Position numbers and translations under genes: made by a program
The notes under the pieces: generated by a model
Database searches by the model: none
What the model was told of the DNA's origin: nothing
The model's input: the letters and a program-made list of their open reading frames with translations, nothing else
Origin: Desulfobacteraceae bacterium UBA5852
GTDB lineage: Bacteria > Desulfobacterota > Desulfobacteria > Desulfobacterales > UBA5852
NCBI GenBank assembly: GCA_002432195.1
Contig: DJGG01000073.1
Location: forward strand, 34,948-49,274
Length of the DNA stretch: 14,327 bases
Direction: 5' to 3'
Shown: positions 8,333-14,327 of the stretch, piece after piece
Position numbering within the stretch: position 1 is the first letter of the stretch
Layout of the letters: every line of letters begins with the position of its first letter

Positions 8333-8464
8333 GGCCACTTTCCTCCTTAGCGTCAGCGTCGGGCGCCGGCTGAGCGGCATGCAGCGTCCTGGAACGCCGG
8401 CGCGCGAAAAAAGGTTCCCCGGAGAGGCGTCGTTTTCCCCGGCGGCGGTTGGTCACGGGCAGAT

Positions 8465-8482
8465 AATGAATGCCGGTTCATT
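8465..8482. promoter_or_regulatory. FadR-like operator at the ligase promoter
   Basis: AATGAATGCCGGTTCATT has the same AATGAA-N6-TTCATT geometry as the site on the fadR promoter. It starts at the downstream edge of the ligase -10 box (shared base 8482), covering the likely transcription start. That position is suited to repression. It lies about 133 bp before the ligase start codon. Confidence 0.75.
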
Positions 8483-8510
8483 TTGTAGAGAAAACACCCG
8501 GTATTGTCAA
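8482..8510 (-). promoter_or_regulatory. Promoter of the acyl-CoA ligase gene
   Basis: On the minus strand, a consensus -35 TTGACA (8505-8510) and -10 TACAAA (8482-8487) are separated by exactly 17 bp. This is a good sigma-70-type promoter pointing toward the ligase. The FadR-like palindrome follows at once. Confidence 0.7.
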
Positions 8511-8751
8511 GCACCATGTCGGGTCTTGCCGGGCCTGGAACGCTGCGCTCCGGAGGTCGGAACCTCTTGGCCGGCACGCCTGGCGTGCTCCCGGGCCAAT
8601 CGCCCCGGCCGGCGGTGGCGGCCCGGAGCCGGCTTTTGCACGGTAACGGCATCGGTCGAGGTCAGGCAGTGGGTTGCCGAACCTCATGGCGCGTTCAAGC
8701 CTGGCGCGCCTTGTGGATCCCGAAAGGGCTGTCGCACGGCCATGATTTTGC

Positions 8752-8781
8752 TTGACGGGCGATGGGGGAGACGTGTAAACT
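8752..8781 (+). promoter_or_regulatory. Promoter of the oxidoreductase-etfBA operon
   Basis: The -35 TTGACG (8752-8757) is followed after 18 bp by TAAACT (8776-8781); TGTAAA at 16 bp is an alternative -10. The layout mirrors the fadR promoter, with TAAA directly abutting the TGAATGA operator arm. Confidence 0.6.
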
Positions 8782-8798
8782 GAATGAACATTCATTCA
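8781..8798. promoter_or_regulatory. FadR-like operator at the oxidoreductase-etf promoter
   Basis: TGAATGAACATTCATTCA has perfect 8-bp arms around CA, the most symmetrical of the four sites. It differs from the Bacillus FadR consensus, as I recall it, at one central base. It lies on the -10/start region, 48 bp before the oxidoreductase ATG. Confidence 0.8.
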
Positions 8799-8846
8799 TA
8801 AAATTGGTCACTGACCGCCACCCTTAGACGGAGAGAAGCCTAAGCC

Positions 8847-10919
8847 ATGGAACCAGCGTTGTTATCTCCCGCCGCGTTCAAGTTCTTTCATGTTCCTGCG
8901 GCCTTTTTCGCCTTCCTGATCCCGCTGATCGGCATCGGCGCCTTTCTGTTCATCATGAAGCGCCGTCTGGATCCGTTGCTCAAGGCCGCGCCGGACCCGC
9001 GTTTCGGCCGCATTGCCCAGCGGGTGTACCAGGTGCTGAAGATCTGGCTGGCCCAGTGGCGGCACCCGCGTTACATGACGGCCGGCGTGCTGCACATCCT
9101 GTTGTTCGCCGGGTTCCTGATCCTGGGGGCGCGCTCCCTGGAACTGATGTTCGTGGGGTTCTGGGAGGGTTTCACCCTGCCGGGCTTCGATGGCCCCTTG
9201 GGGCATGCCTACAAGGTGATCAAGGACTACGCCACCACCTGGGTCTTCTTCGTGGTCCTCATCGCCGCCGTGCGACGGGGGCTTTTCAAGCCGGATCGGT
9301 ATGCCGTCCCCAAGCGCTATGGCAAGGACCATACCCTGGAGGCGATCTTCGTCCTAGGCCTCATCGGTACCCTCGTGGTCTCGGAAAGTCTTTTCGACGG
9401 CAGCCTCCTGGCCGCCCAGATCCAGCAAGGTCACAAGGCCGAGTTCGTCGCGCCGGCAACGCTGGCATGGTTTTTTCGCAACCTGCTGGCCGACCGGCCC
9501 ATGGCGTCGTTGCAGAGCCTCCACATCGGCAGCTATTTCGTGCACCACTTGACCTTCTTCTTCTTTCTCTGCTTCTTGCCCATGGGCAAGCACTTCCATG
9601 TGATCACCTCCCTTTTCAATGTCTTTTTCATGCGCCTGGAGCGGGGCAACATCAAACCCGTGCGCCACGGTGTGTCCGACGCCCAACTGGACGAACTGGA
9701 GTCCTTCGGGGTCAAGCGCTTCGAGGACTTCACCTGGAAGCACGTGCTCGATTTCTACTCCTGTGCCGACTGTGGCCGCTGTTCCGACAATTGCCCCGCC
9801 AACGCCGTGGGACGGCCCCTGTCCCCGCGTTTCATCTCCATCAAGGGGCGTGACTACGCATTTGCCAACTATCCCCTGCTGGATCCCGATGTGGTCAAGG
9901 AGGCGGACTACCAGCTCATCGGCACGGTTTACAGCGAAGATGAGATCTGGTCCTGCACCACCTGCGGAGCCTGCGAGCAGGAGTGCCCCGTGGGCATCGA
10001 GTACATCGACAAGATCGTCGACCTGCGGCGCGGCATGGTGGACAGCGGCAATGTGCCCCAATCCCTGCAGAAGCCCCTGGGGGCCATGGAGAAGCGCGGC
10101 AACCCCTGGGGCAAGATGGAGAAGAAGCGGGCCGAGTGGACCAAGGCCCTGGCACCCGAGTTCCGCGTCAAGGACTTCAGTGCCGGCGAAACCGCGGAGA
10201 CGCTCTATTTCGCGGATAGCATCACCTCCTACGACGATCGCATGCAGGCCATCGCCCAGGCCACGGCCCGGGTGCTGCACCGCGCCGGAATCGATTTCGG
10301 CGTCCTGGGCAAGGACGAGAAGGACAGCGGTCACGAGGCCCGGCGCTTCGGCGAGGAAATGCTGTTTCAGAACCTCAAGGCGAGCAACACGGAGGCCATC
10401 CTGGCCAGCGGGGCCCGCCGCATCGTCACCGCCGATCCCCACGCCTTCAATGCCTTGAAGAAGGACTACCAGGGGCTGCCTCCGGTGGAGCACATCAGCC
10501 AGGTCATCGTGAGGGCGGTCAAAGAGGGGCGTCTGCGCCTGAAGCCGGCCGAACGGGACGGCAAGGTCTACACCTACCACGATCCCTGCTACCTGGGCCG
10601 CCACAACGACCTCTACGACGATCCGCGCCAGGCCCTGGATGCCATCCCGGGTCTGCAGCGCGTGGAAATGCTGCGCAGCCGCGATCGGTCCTTTTGCTGC
10701 GGCGGCGGGGGGCTGATGCTGTTCTATGAGCCGGAGGAGGAACAGCGCATGGGGGTCTTGCGCGTCCAGATGGCGGCCAAGACCGGGGCCAACGTCATTG
10801 TGACCGCCTGTCCCTTCTGCCTGGTGAACATGGAGGATGCCATCAAGGTCGCCGGCCTGGAAGGCAAAATGGCGGCCATCGATCTGGCGGAGCTGATTGT
10901 GGGGCACCTTGTCGACTAA
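8847..10919 (+). CDS. EMO/FadF/EtfD-like membrane Fe-S oxidoreductase (ETF:quinone)
   Basis: A 690-residue membrane protein of the HdrD/DUF224-related family that oxidises reduced ETF and reduces (mena)quinone. Residues about 10-262 form a NarI-like membrane domain of about six helices, with histidines fit for b-heme (H15, H83, H226, H233, H234, H249, H251). Two [4Fe-4S] motifs follow: C306xxC309xxC312xxxC316P and C370xxC373xxC376xxxC380P. The C-terminal part has two CCG-type domains. The second is intact: C581-x35-C617C618-x36-C655xxC658. The first keeps the fold-like spacing but has S458, D493, D530 and A533 where cysteines are expected. B. subtilis FadF and mycobacterial EtfD are the closest known relatives by layout. 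It heads an operon with etfB and etfA. The partner and quinone assignment come from the family and the gene order. Confidence 0.9.
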   Translation: MEPALLSPAAFKFFHVPAAFFAFLIPLIGIGAFLFIMKRRLDPLLKAAPDPRFGRIAQRVYQVLKIWLAQWRHPRYMTAGVLHILLFAGFLILGARSLELMFVGFWEGFTLPGFDGPLGHAYKVIKDYATTWVFFVVLIAAVRRGLFKPDRYAVPKRYGKDHTLEAIFVLGLIGTLVVSESLFDGSLLAAQIQQGHKAEFVAPATLAWFFRNLLADRPMASLQSLHIGSYFVHHLTFFFFLCFLPMGKHFHVITSLFNVFFMRLERGNIKPVRHGVSDAQLDELESFGVKRFEDFTWKHVLDFYSCADCGRCSDNCPANAVGRPLSPRFISIKGRDYAFANYPLLDPDVVKEADYQLIGTVYSEDEIWSCTTCGACEQECPVGIEYIDKIVDLRRGMVDSGNVPQSLQKPLGAMEKRGNPWGKMEKKRAEWTKALAPEFRVKDFSAGETAETLYFADSITSYDDRMQAIAQATARVLHRAGIDFGVLGKDEKDSGHEARRFGEEMLFQNLKASNTEAILASGARRIVTADPHAFNALKKDYQGLPPVEHISQVIVRAVKEGRLRLKPAERDGKVYTYHDPCYLGRHNDLYDDPRQALDAIPGLQRVEMLRSRDRSFCCGGGGLMLFYEPEEEQRMGVLRVQMAAKTGANVIVTACPFCLVNMEDAIKVAGLEGKMAAIDLAELIVGHLVD

Positions 10920-11003
10920 GTCCGCGAGCACCCCGCCGGCGGATGCGGGACGCTACCGATTCTCCAGCGCGATGGTCAATCAAACCTTATAGGGAGGAAG
11001 AAC

Positions 11004-11792
11004 ATGGACATTCTGGTTTGTGTCAAGAGAGTGCCGGACACCTCGGAAAACGAGATCGAACTCAACCGGGCCGGCAACGACATCAACCGCGACGACCTGG
11101 TCTATTCCGTCAACGAATGGGACAACTACGCGGTTGAAGAGGCCTTGCGGATCGTGGAGAACGCCGGTGGCAGCGTCACCGTGGTCACCGTGGGCGACGA
11201 GGAGGCCGAGGAAGTGCTGCGTCGCGAGATGGCCATGGGGGCCGACAAGGGGTTGCTGCTCTGCGACGAGGCCTTCGAGGGTTCCGACGGCATGGGGCTG
11301 GCCAGGATCCTGAAGGCGGCGGTGGAAAAAGGGAAGTACGACCTGATCCTCACCGGCGCCCAGGCCGACGACGGGGCCGGCCAGGTGGGCGGCATGCTGG
11401 CGGCCATGCTGGACCTGCCCTTCGCCTCCCTGGTCAATCTCATCGAGGTGGGGGAGGGCAAGCTGAAGGTGGGGCGTGAAATCGAGGGCGGCAACCAGGA
11501 GATGAACGCCATCAGCCTCCCCTGCGTGCTGTCCATCCAGACCGGGATCAACGAACCCCGCTATGTGGGCATCCGGGGCATCCGCAAGGTGGCCTCGGTG
11601 GAAATCCCCCGCCTGGGCGCGGGCGACCTGGGGCTCGATGCCGGCAAGGTCGGAGCCGCTGCGGCCAAGGTCAAGCGCTTGGATTACTTTGTGCCGGAGA
11701 TGGGCGCGGGAGCCGAAATCCTGGAAGGCAGCACCGACGAGATCATCGCCAAACTGCTCGAACTCTTGAAGGCCAAAGGAGGGCTCAAGTAA
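11004..11792 (+). CDS. etfB: Electron transfer flavoprotein beta subunit
   Basis: A 262-residue ETF beta subunit, normal length. It begins MDILVCVKRVPDTSE and has the signature region AQADDGAGQVGGMLAAMLDLP followed by REIEGGNQEM and LPCVLSIQTGINEPRY. It pairs with EtfA to hold FAD (and usually AMP) and carries electrons from acyl-CoA dehydrogenase to the membrane oxidoreductase encoded just upstream. GGGAGGAAG lies about 5 nt before the ATG. The 84-bp gap from the oxidoreductase gene holds no recognisable promoter or operator, so it is probably in the same transcript. The stop overlaps the etfA start (TAATG), indicating translational coupling. I cannot tell from the sequence whether this ETF is bifurcating; the neighbourhood argues for the ordinary dehydrogenase-to-quinone type. 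Confidence 0.95.
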   Translation: MDILVCVKRVPDTSENEIELNRAGNDINRDDLVYSVNEWDNYAVEEALRIVENAGGSVTVVTVGDEEAEEVLRREMAMGADKGLLLCDEAFEGSDGMGLARILKAAVEKGKYDLILTGAQADDGAGQVGGMLAAMLDLPFASLVNLIEVGEGKLKVGREIEGGNQEMNAISLPCVLSIQTGINEPRYVGIRGIRKVASVEIPRLGAGDLGLDAGKVGAAAAKVKRLDYFVPEMGAGAEILEGSTDEIIAKLLELLKAKGGLK

Positions 11793-12763
11793 TGGCTCAG
11801 ATTTTTGCGTATATCCTGCACAAAAACGGTGTGATCGACGATACGGCCCGGGAACTGCTCGCCGTCGCCAGGAAAATCGATGCCAGCGCGACGCCCACGG
11901 CTCTGGTCCTGGGGGCGGGCAGCGAACTGGCCAGCGCCTGCGCGGCGGCCGCCGGCGCCTACGCCCAGGTCTGGAAGGTGGACAACGCCGCCCTGGCCTA
12001 CCCCAACGCCGAGGTGGTGCGCAAAGCCCTGGTCAAGCTGGTGCCGGCCGGCAGCATCGTACTGATGGCCCACGAGCATTTCGGCATGGATCTGGCGCCG
12101 GGGCTGGCCATCCGGATGGACGCCGCTTTCGTATCGGACCTGGTGGACATCGAGGACCTCGACGGCGGCCTGCTCAAGGCCGTGCGCCAGGAATTCGGCG
12201 GCGCGGTCCACTCCCACGTGACCGTGGACCTGTCCACCGGCGCCGTGATCACCGCCCGGCCGGGATCCTTCCAGGCCAAGGAAGAGGCCGCCGCCGGCGG
12301 GCAGGTGGCCGACAAGTCGGGTGCGGTGGAGGATCTCGCGGGGCGACGCGATTTCATCGAGGTGGTGGCGGCCGAGGTGGGCGACGTGGACATCACCAAG
12401 AGCGAGGTCCTGGTTTCCTGTGGACGCGGCTTCGAGGAGCAGGACAACCTGGCGATCGCCTTCGAGCTGGCCAAGGCCATGGGGGCCGACGTATCGTGCT
12501 CCCGGCCCATCGTGGACGCCAAGTGGCTGGAGAAGGCCCGCCAGGTGGGTACCTCCGGCCAGACCGTCAAGCCCAAGGTGTATATGGCCTGCGGCATCAG
12601 CGGGTCCTTCCAGCACATGGGCGGTATCAAGGGCAACCCGTTCATCGTGGCCATCAACAAGAACCCCAAGGCGCCCATCTTCCAGGTGGCCGACGTGGGA
12701 ATCGTGGCGGACGTGCTGGAATTCATCCCGGAGCTGACCGAGAAGATCAAGGAAGGCGCCTGA
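11792..12763 (+). CDS. etfA: Electron transfer flavoprotein alpha subunit
   Basis: A 323-residue ETF alpha subunit. The N-terminal nucleotide-binding-like domain (about 1-190) is followed by the FAD-binding domain with S-C210-GRGF, VGTSGQTVKP (252-261), C267GISGSFQHMGG and FIVAINKNPKAPIFQVADVG. All are typical family landmarks for binding the FAD that shuttles electrons. It starts on the last base of the etfB stop codon, which gives tight coupling and equal production of the two subunits. Order etfB-etfA and the preceding membrane oxidoreductase identify a dedicated ETF module of beta-oxidation. The second palindromic repeat starts 20 bp after the stop. Confidence 0.95.
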   Translation: MAQIFAYILHKNGVIDDTARELLAVARKIDASATPTALVLGAGSELASACAAAAGAYAQVWKVDNAALAYPNAEVVRKALVKLVPAGSIVLMAHEHFGMDLAPGLAIRMDAAFVSDLVDIEDLDGGLLKAVRQEFGGAVHSHVTVDLSTGAVITARPGSFQAKEEAAAGGQVADKSGAVEDLAGRRDFIEVVAAEVGDVDITKSEVLVSCGRGFEEQDNLAIAFELAKAMGADVSCSRPIVDAKWLEKARQVGTSGQTVKPKVYMACGISGSFQHMGGIKGNPFIVAINKNPKAPIFQVADVGIVADVLEFIPELTEKIKEGA

Positions 12764-12783
12764 GAAACCGGCCGCCCCCCCTT

Positions 12784-12954
12784 GGCAGGCTGTGGATAAA
12801 CAAGCATCAGGCCGAAAGGCAAGGCGCGGCCTGATGGGAGAAGCGGAGCAATCCCGCCGTAGCGGGATGGTTGTGAGCATTTTCCCGAAGGCCGCAATCC
12901 CGCCGTCGGCGGGACATTTCGGCCTGAGACGCAGTTTATCCACAGCCTGTTAGG
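12784..12954. repeat. Palindromic repeat element, copy 2 (inverted relative to copy 1)
   Basis: A 171-bp element. Its reverse complement aligns along its full length with copy 1 at 6284-6436, including nearly identical outer arms. The inner stems are TCAGGCCGAAA/TTTCGGCCTGA and GCGGCCT/AGGCCGC (read on the minus strand). They differ in sequence from copy 1 but remain perfectly paired. It carries two extra small hairpins, ATCCCGC/GCGGGAT (12851-12868) and TCCCGCC/GGCGGGA (12898-12914), which account for most of the extra length. TTATCCACA occurs at 12936-12944 and its complement at 12791-12799. It lies 20 bp after etfA and may help end or stabilise that transcript. Confidence 0.9.
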
Positions 12955-13029
12955 TGAGGATGCCCCGTCGGGCGTCACGATCGACCGCGGGGCAACGGCC
13001 GGCAACCGACCTGCGACGCAACCATCCGC

Positions 13030-13062
13030 ACCGCCGGCAGGCCTGAACAGGTCGCCGGCGGT
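13030..13062 (+). terminator. Possible terminator hairpin upstream of znuA
   Basis: A stem ACCGCCGGC (13030-13038)/GCCGGCGGT (13054-13062) encloses a smaller CCTG-AA-CAGG hairpin. It is followed by TTGCGTTTGCG, only weakly T-rich. It could end transcripts coming from etfBA before the znuA promoter, but the missing U-tract keeps this tentative. Confidence 0.35.
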
Positions 13063-13100
13063 TGCGTTTGCGCCGGGCGGCAAGTCCGAATGTCCACCCG

Positions 13101-13129
13101 TTGACAGACCCCCCACCGTGCAATATATT
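13101..13129 (+). promoter_or_regulatory. Promoter of the znuA operon
   Basis: A consensus -35 TTGACA (13101-13106) and -10 TATATT (13124-13129) are separated by 17 bp. This is one of the strongest sigma-70-type promoter matches in the window. It predicts a start near 13136 and a leader of about 130 nt that is unusually AT-rich between about 13140 and 13184. Confidence 0.75.
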
Positions 13130-13133
13130 TGCA
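13119..13133. promoter_or_regulatory. Candidate metalloregulator (Zur/Fur-like) operator
   Basis: TGCAATATATTTGCA is an inverted repeat (TGCAA/TTGCA around TATAT) centred on the -10 box of the znuA promoter. A zinc-loaded repressor here would block RNA polymerase. The assignment to Zur rests on position before a zinc-uptake operon, not on a motif I can match with certainty. Confidence 0.5.
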
Positions 13134-13264
13134 TCCCTGACGAAAAAATAATTAGTAGTATTATAGAACATATACATAATTATGGCTTGTTCCCGGGGGA
13201 GCAAACATTTTGCACACGGCCCCCTTCCTTTCCCGGCACCGCTTGTCCCACCGGAGGCTCTTCC

Positions 13265-14185
13265 ATGCACTGTCCGCAGTTCCGCTTGGGGTGGATGATC
13301 GCGGTGGCGCTGGGTTCCCTGGCCGGCACGGTCTCCGCGGCGACGCCCATGAAGGTTTTTGTCAGCATCCTGCCGCAGAAATTTTTCGTGGAGCAGATCG
13401 GCGGCGACCGGGTGGCGGTGTCCGTGATGGTGGCCCCCGGCGCCGGTCCCCACACGTACGAACCCAAGCCCCGGCAGATGGCCGCATTGGCGGACGCGGC
13501 GGCCTATTTCGCCGTGGGGGCGCCCTTCGAGGACGCCTGGCTGCCCCGCATCACCGCCGCCAACCCGGCCCTGCGGGTGGTGCACACCGACCGCGGGATC
13601 GACAAGGTTCCCATGCCCGCCCACCATGATCACGAACCGGAGGGCCACCCGTCGGCGTCGGCCTCACCCCCTGTCGGCAAGGACCATGATCATGGTGAGG
13701 GCCTCGACCCGCACGTCTGGCTGGCGCCGCCCCTGGTGTTGGTCCAGGGGCGCGCGATCCTCGAGGCCCTGCAGACGATCGATCCGGCTCACGGGGACGC
13801 CTACCAGGCCAACTTCGAGGCCTTCCGGGCACGGCTGGAAGGCCTCGACGCCCATCTGCGCAGCCTGTTTGCCGGTCGGCCGGGGGCCCGGTTCATGGTG
13901 TTCCATCCTGCCTGGGGGTATTTCGCCCAGGCTTACGGCCTGGTGCAGGTGCCCATTGAGATCGAAGGCAAGGATCCCAAGCCGGCCCAACTTCAAGAGC
14001 TCATCGCCTACGCAAAAGCCAGGGACATCCGGGTGGTCTTCGTCCAACCCCAGTTCTCCGGCAAGTCGGCCGCCATGGTGGCCCGGGAGATCGGTGGACG
14101 GGTGGTGGCGGCCGATCCCCTGGCCGAAGATTGGGAAGGCAACCTCCGCGGCGTGGCGGCGGCCTTCCGGGAAGCCGCGAGGTAG
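13265..14185 (+). CDS. znuA: Zinc ABC transporter substrate-binding protein, ZnuA-like
   Basis: A 306-residue periplasmic metal-binding protein of the cluster A-I (ZnuA/TroA) family. A signal peptide occupies about 1-25 with likely cleavage after TVSA. The expected metal ligands are present: H63 in GPHTYEP, H150 in LDPHVWL, H214 in FHPAWGYFA and D284 in ADPLAED. A short His/Asp-rich loop (about 119-143, with HHDHE and HDHG) lies before the second ligand, typical of zinc rather than manganese binders. The start is ATG 13265 with GGAGG 7 nt upstream; an in-frame upstream ATG at 13118 would add 49 residues without a signal-like beginning and lies within the promoter. It is followed after 6 bp by the ATPase gene. 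Confidence 0.92.
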   Translation: MHCPQFRLGWMIAVALGSLAGTVSAATPMKVFVSILPQKFFVEQIGGDRVAVSVMVAPGAGPHTYEPKPRQMAALADAAAYFAVGAPFEDAWLPRITAANPALRVVHTDRGIDKVPMPAHHDHEPEGHPSASASPPVGKDHDHGEGLDPHVWLAPPLVLVQGRAILEALQTIDPAHGDAYQANFEAFRARLEGLDAHLRSLFAGRPGARFMVFHPAWGYFAQAYGLVQVPIEIEGKDPKPAQLQELIAYAKARDIRVVFVQPQFSGKSAAMVAREIGGRVVAADPLAEDWEGNLRGVAAAFREAAR

Positions 14186-14191
14186 GATGAA

Positions 14192-14327
14192 ATGACTGCG
14201 CCCCTGGTAGAAGTCCAGGATGTCCGCTTCGCCTACAACGGGCAGCCGGCGTTGCTGGAGGTGAACCTGACCGTGCAGCCGGGGGACTTCATGGCCATGA
14301 TCGGGCCCAACGGCGGCGGCAAGACCA
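14192..14327 (+). CDS. znuC: Zinc ABC transporter ATP-binding protein, ZnuC-like (partial, 3' cut by window)
   Basis: The first 45 codons of an ABC ATPase, running off the window end. It begins MTAPLVEVQDVRFAYNGQPA, with an aromatic A-loop residue (Y15), and reaches the Walker A motif GPNGGGKT at the last codons. It starts 6 bp after the znuA stop, so it is almost certainly the energising subunit of the same zinc importer. A permease gene would be expected further on. The ribosome binding site is weak (TAGGATG overlapping the znuA stop), pointing to translational coupling. Confidence 0.88.
   Translation, partial: MTAPLVEVQDVRFAYNGQPALLEVNLTVQPGDFMAMIGPNGGGKT

Larger units (their letters stand above)
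8333..8846. other. Divergent promoter region, ligase / oxidoreductase
   Basis: A 514-bp spacer with no supported gene. It holds the ligase promoter and operator (8465-8510) and the oxidoreductase promoter and operator (8752-8798). The two operator cores are about 314 bp apart, centre to centre. Between 8511 and 8750 I see only GC-rich sequence with open frames that lack ribosome binding sites. Confidence 0.6.

Noticed and set aside
8333..8380. Extended ligase start at 8380
   Set aside because: The strong AAGGAGG site at 8341-8347 lies inside this extension and points to GTG 8332.
10920..11003. Separate promoter for etfBA in the 84-bp gap after the oxidoreductase gene
   Set aside because: No -35/-10 pair or FadR-like palindrome found; only a modest GC-rich hairpin (CCCGC/GCGGG), so cotranscription is the simpler reading.
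9354..12943. Minus-strand frames of 525 and 419 codons opposite the oxidoreductase and etf genes
   Set aside because: Antisense shadows of strongly supported coding sequence with typical high-GC third-position bias.
13118..13264. Upstream in-frame ATG for znuA
   Set aside because: It lies inside the predicted promoter/operator and would bury the signal peptide; ATG 13265 has a good GGAGG site.
1..14327. tRNA, rRNA, CRISPR array, integrase or transposase
   Set aside because: No cloverleaf-like sequence, no regularly spaced direct repeats and no recombinase or transposase motif were seen on either strand.

Overview
The window is high-GC (roughly 60-65% by eye) bacterial chromosome. The gene content suggests an anaerobic, fatty-acid-degrading member of the Desulfobacterota (former Deltaproteobacteria). 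The pointers are an ETF:quinone-type membrane Fe-S oxidoreductase beside etfBA, a roughly 600-residue acyl-CoA dehydrogenase, and PAS sensor kinases carrying a CH...PCxxCP cysteine motif. The genus cannot be fixed from this sequence alone.

Layout. (1) 195-3166, minus strand: two soluble sensor kinases, translationally coupled through a GTGA overlap. The first is PAS(Cys)-PAS-HisKA-HATPase and the second is REC-PAS-HisKA-HATPase. Positions 1-194 downstream of them hold no gene or clear terminator. (2) 3173-3766: regulatory spacer with two FadR-like operators. (3) 3767-6250, plus strand: a TetR-family regulator strongly resembling Bacillus FadR, then the acyl-CoA dehydrogenase. (4) 6284-6436: a palindromic repeat, followed by a terminator-like hairpin. 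(5) 6638-8332, minus strand: long-chain acyl-CoA ligase. (6) 8333-8846: divergent promoter region with one operator facing each gene. (7) 8847-12763, plus strand: EMO/FadF-like membrane oxidoreductase, etfB, etfA. (8) 12784-12954: a second, inverted copy of the repeat. (9) 13265-14327, plus strand: a zinc ABC transporter, znuA then the start of znuC, cut by the window edge.

How it works together. The ligase activates fatty acids to acyl-CoA. The dehydrogenase makes the first beta-oxidation step and hands electrons to ETF (etfB/etfA). The membrane oxidoreductase then moves them from ETF toward the quinone pool. Four near-identical palindromes (AATGAA-N6-TTCATT) lie in the window. Three of them sit on the promoters of regulator-dehydrogenase, ligase and oxidoreductase-etfBA, so this looks like one locally encoded FadR regulon. 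Hydratase, hydroxyacyl-CoA dehydrogenase and thiolase are not in the window.

Most notable: the complete local FadR-type regulon; a membrane oxidoreductase whose first CCG domain has lost its expected cysteines while the second is intact; and a two-copy palindromic element with compensatory base-pair changes and a perfect DnaA-box 9-mer in each arm.
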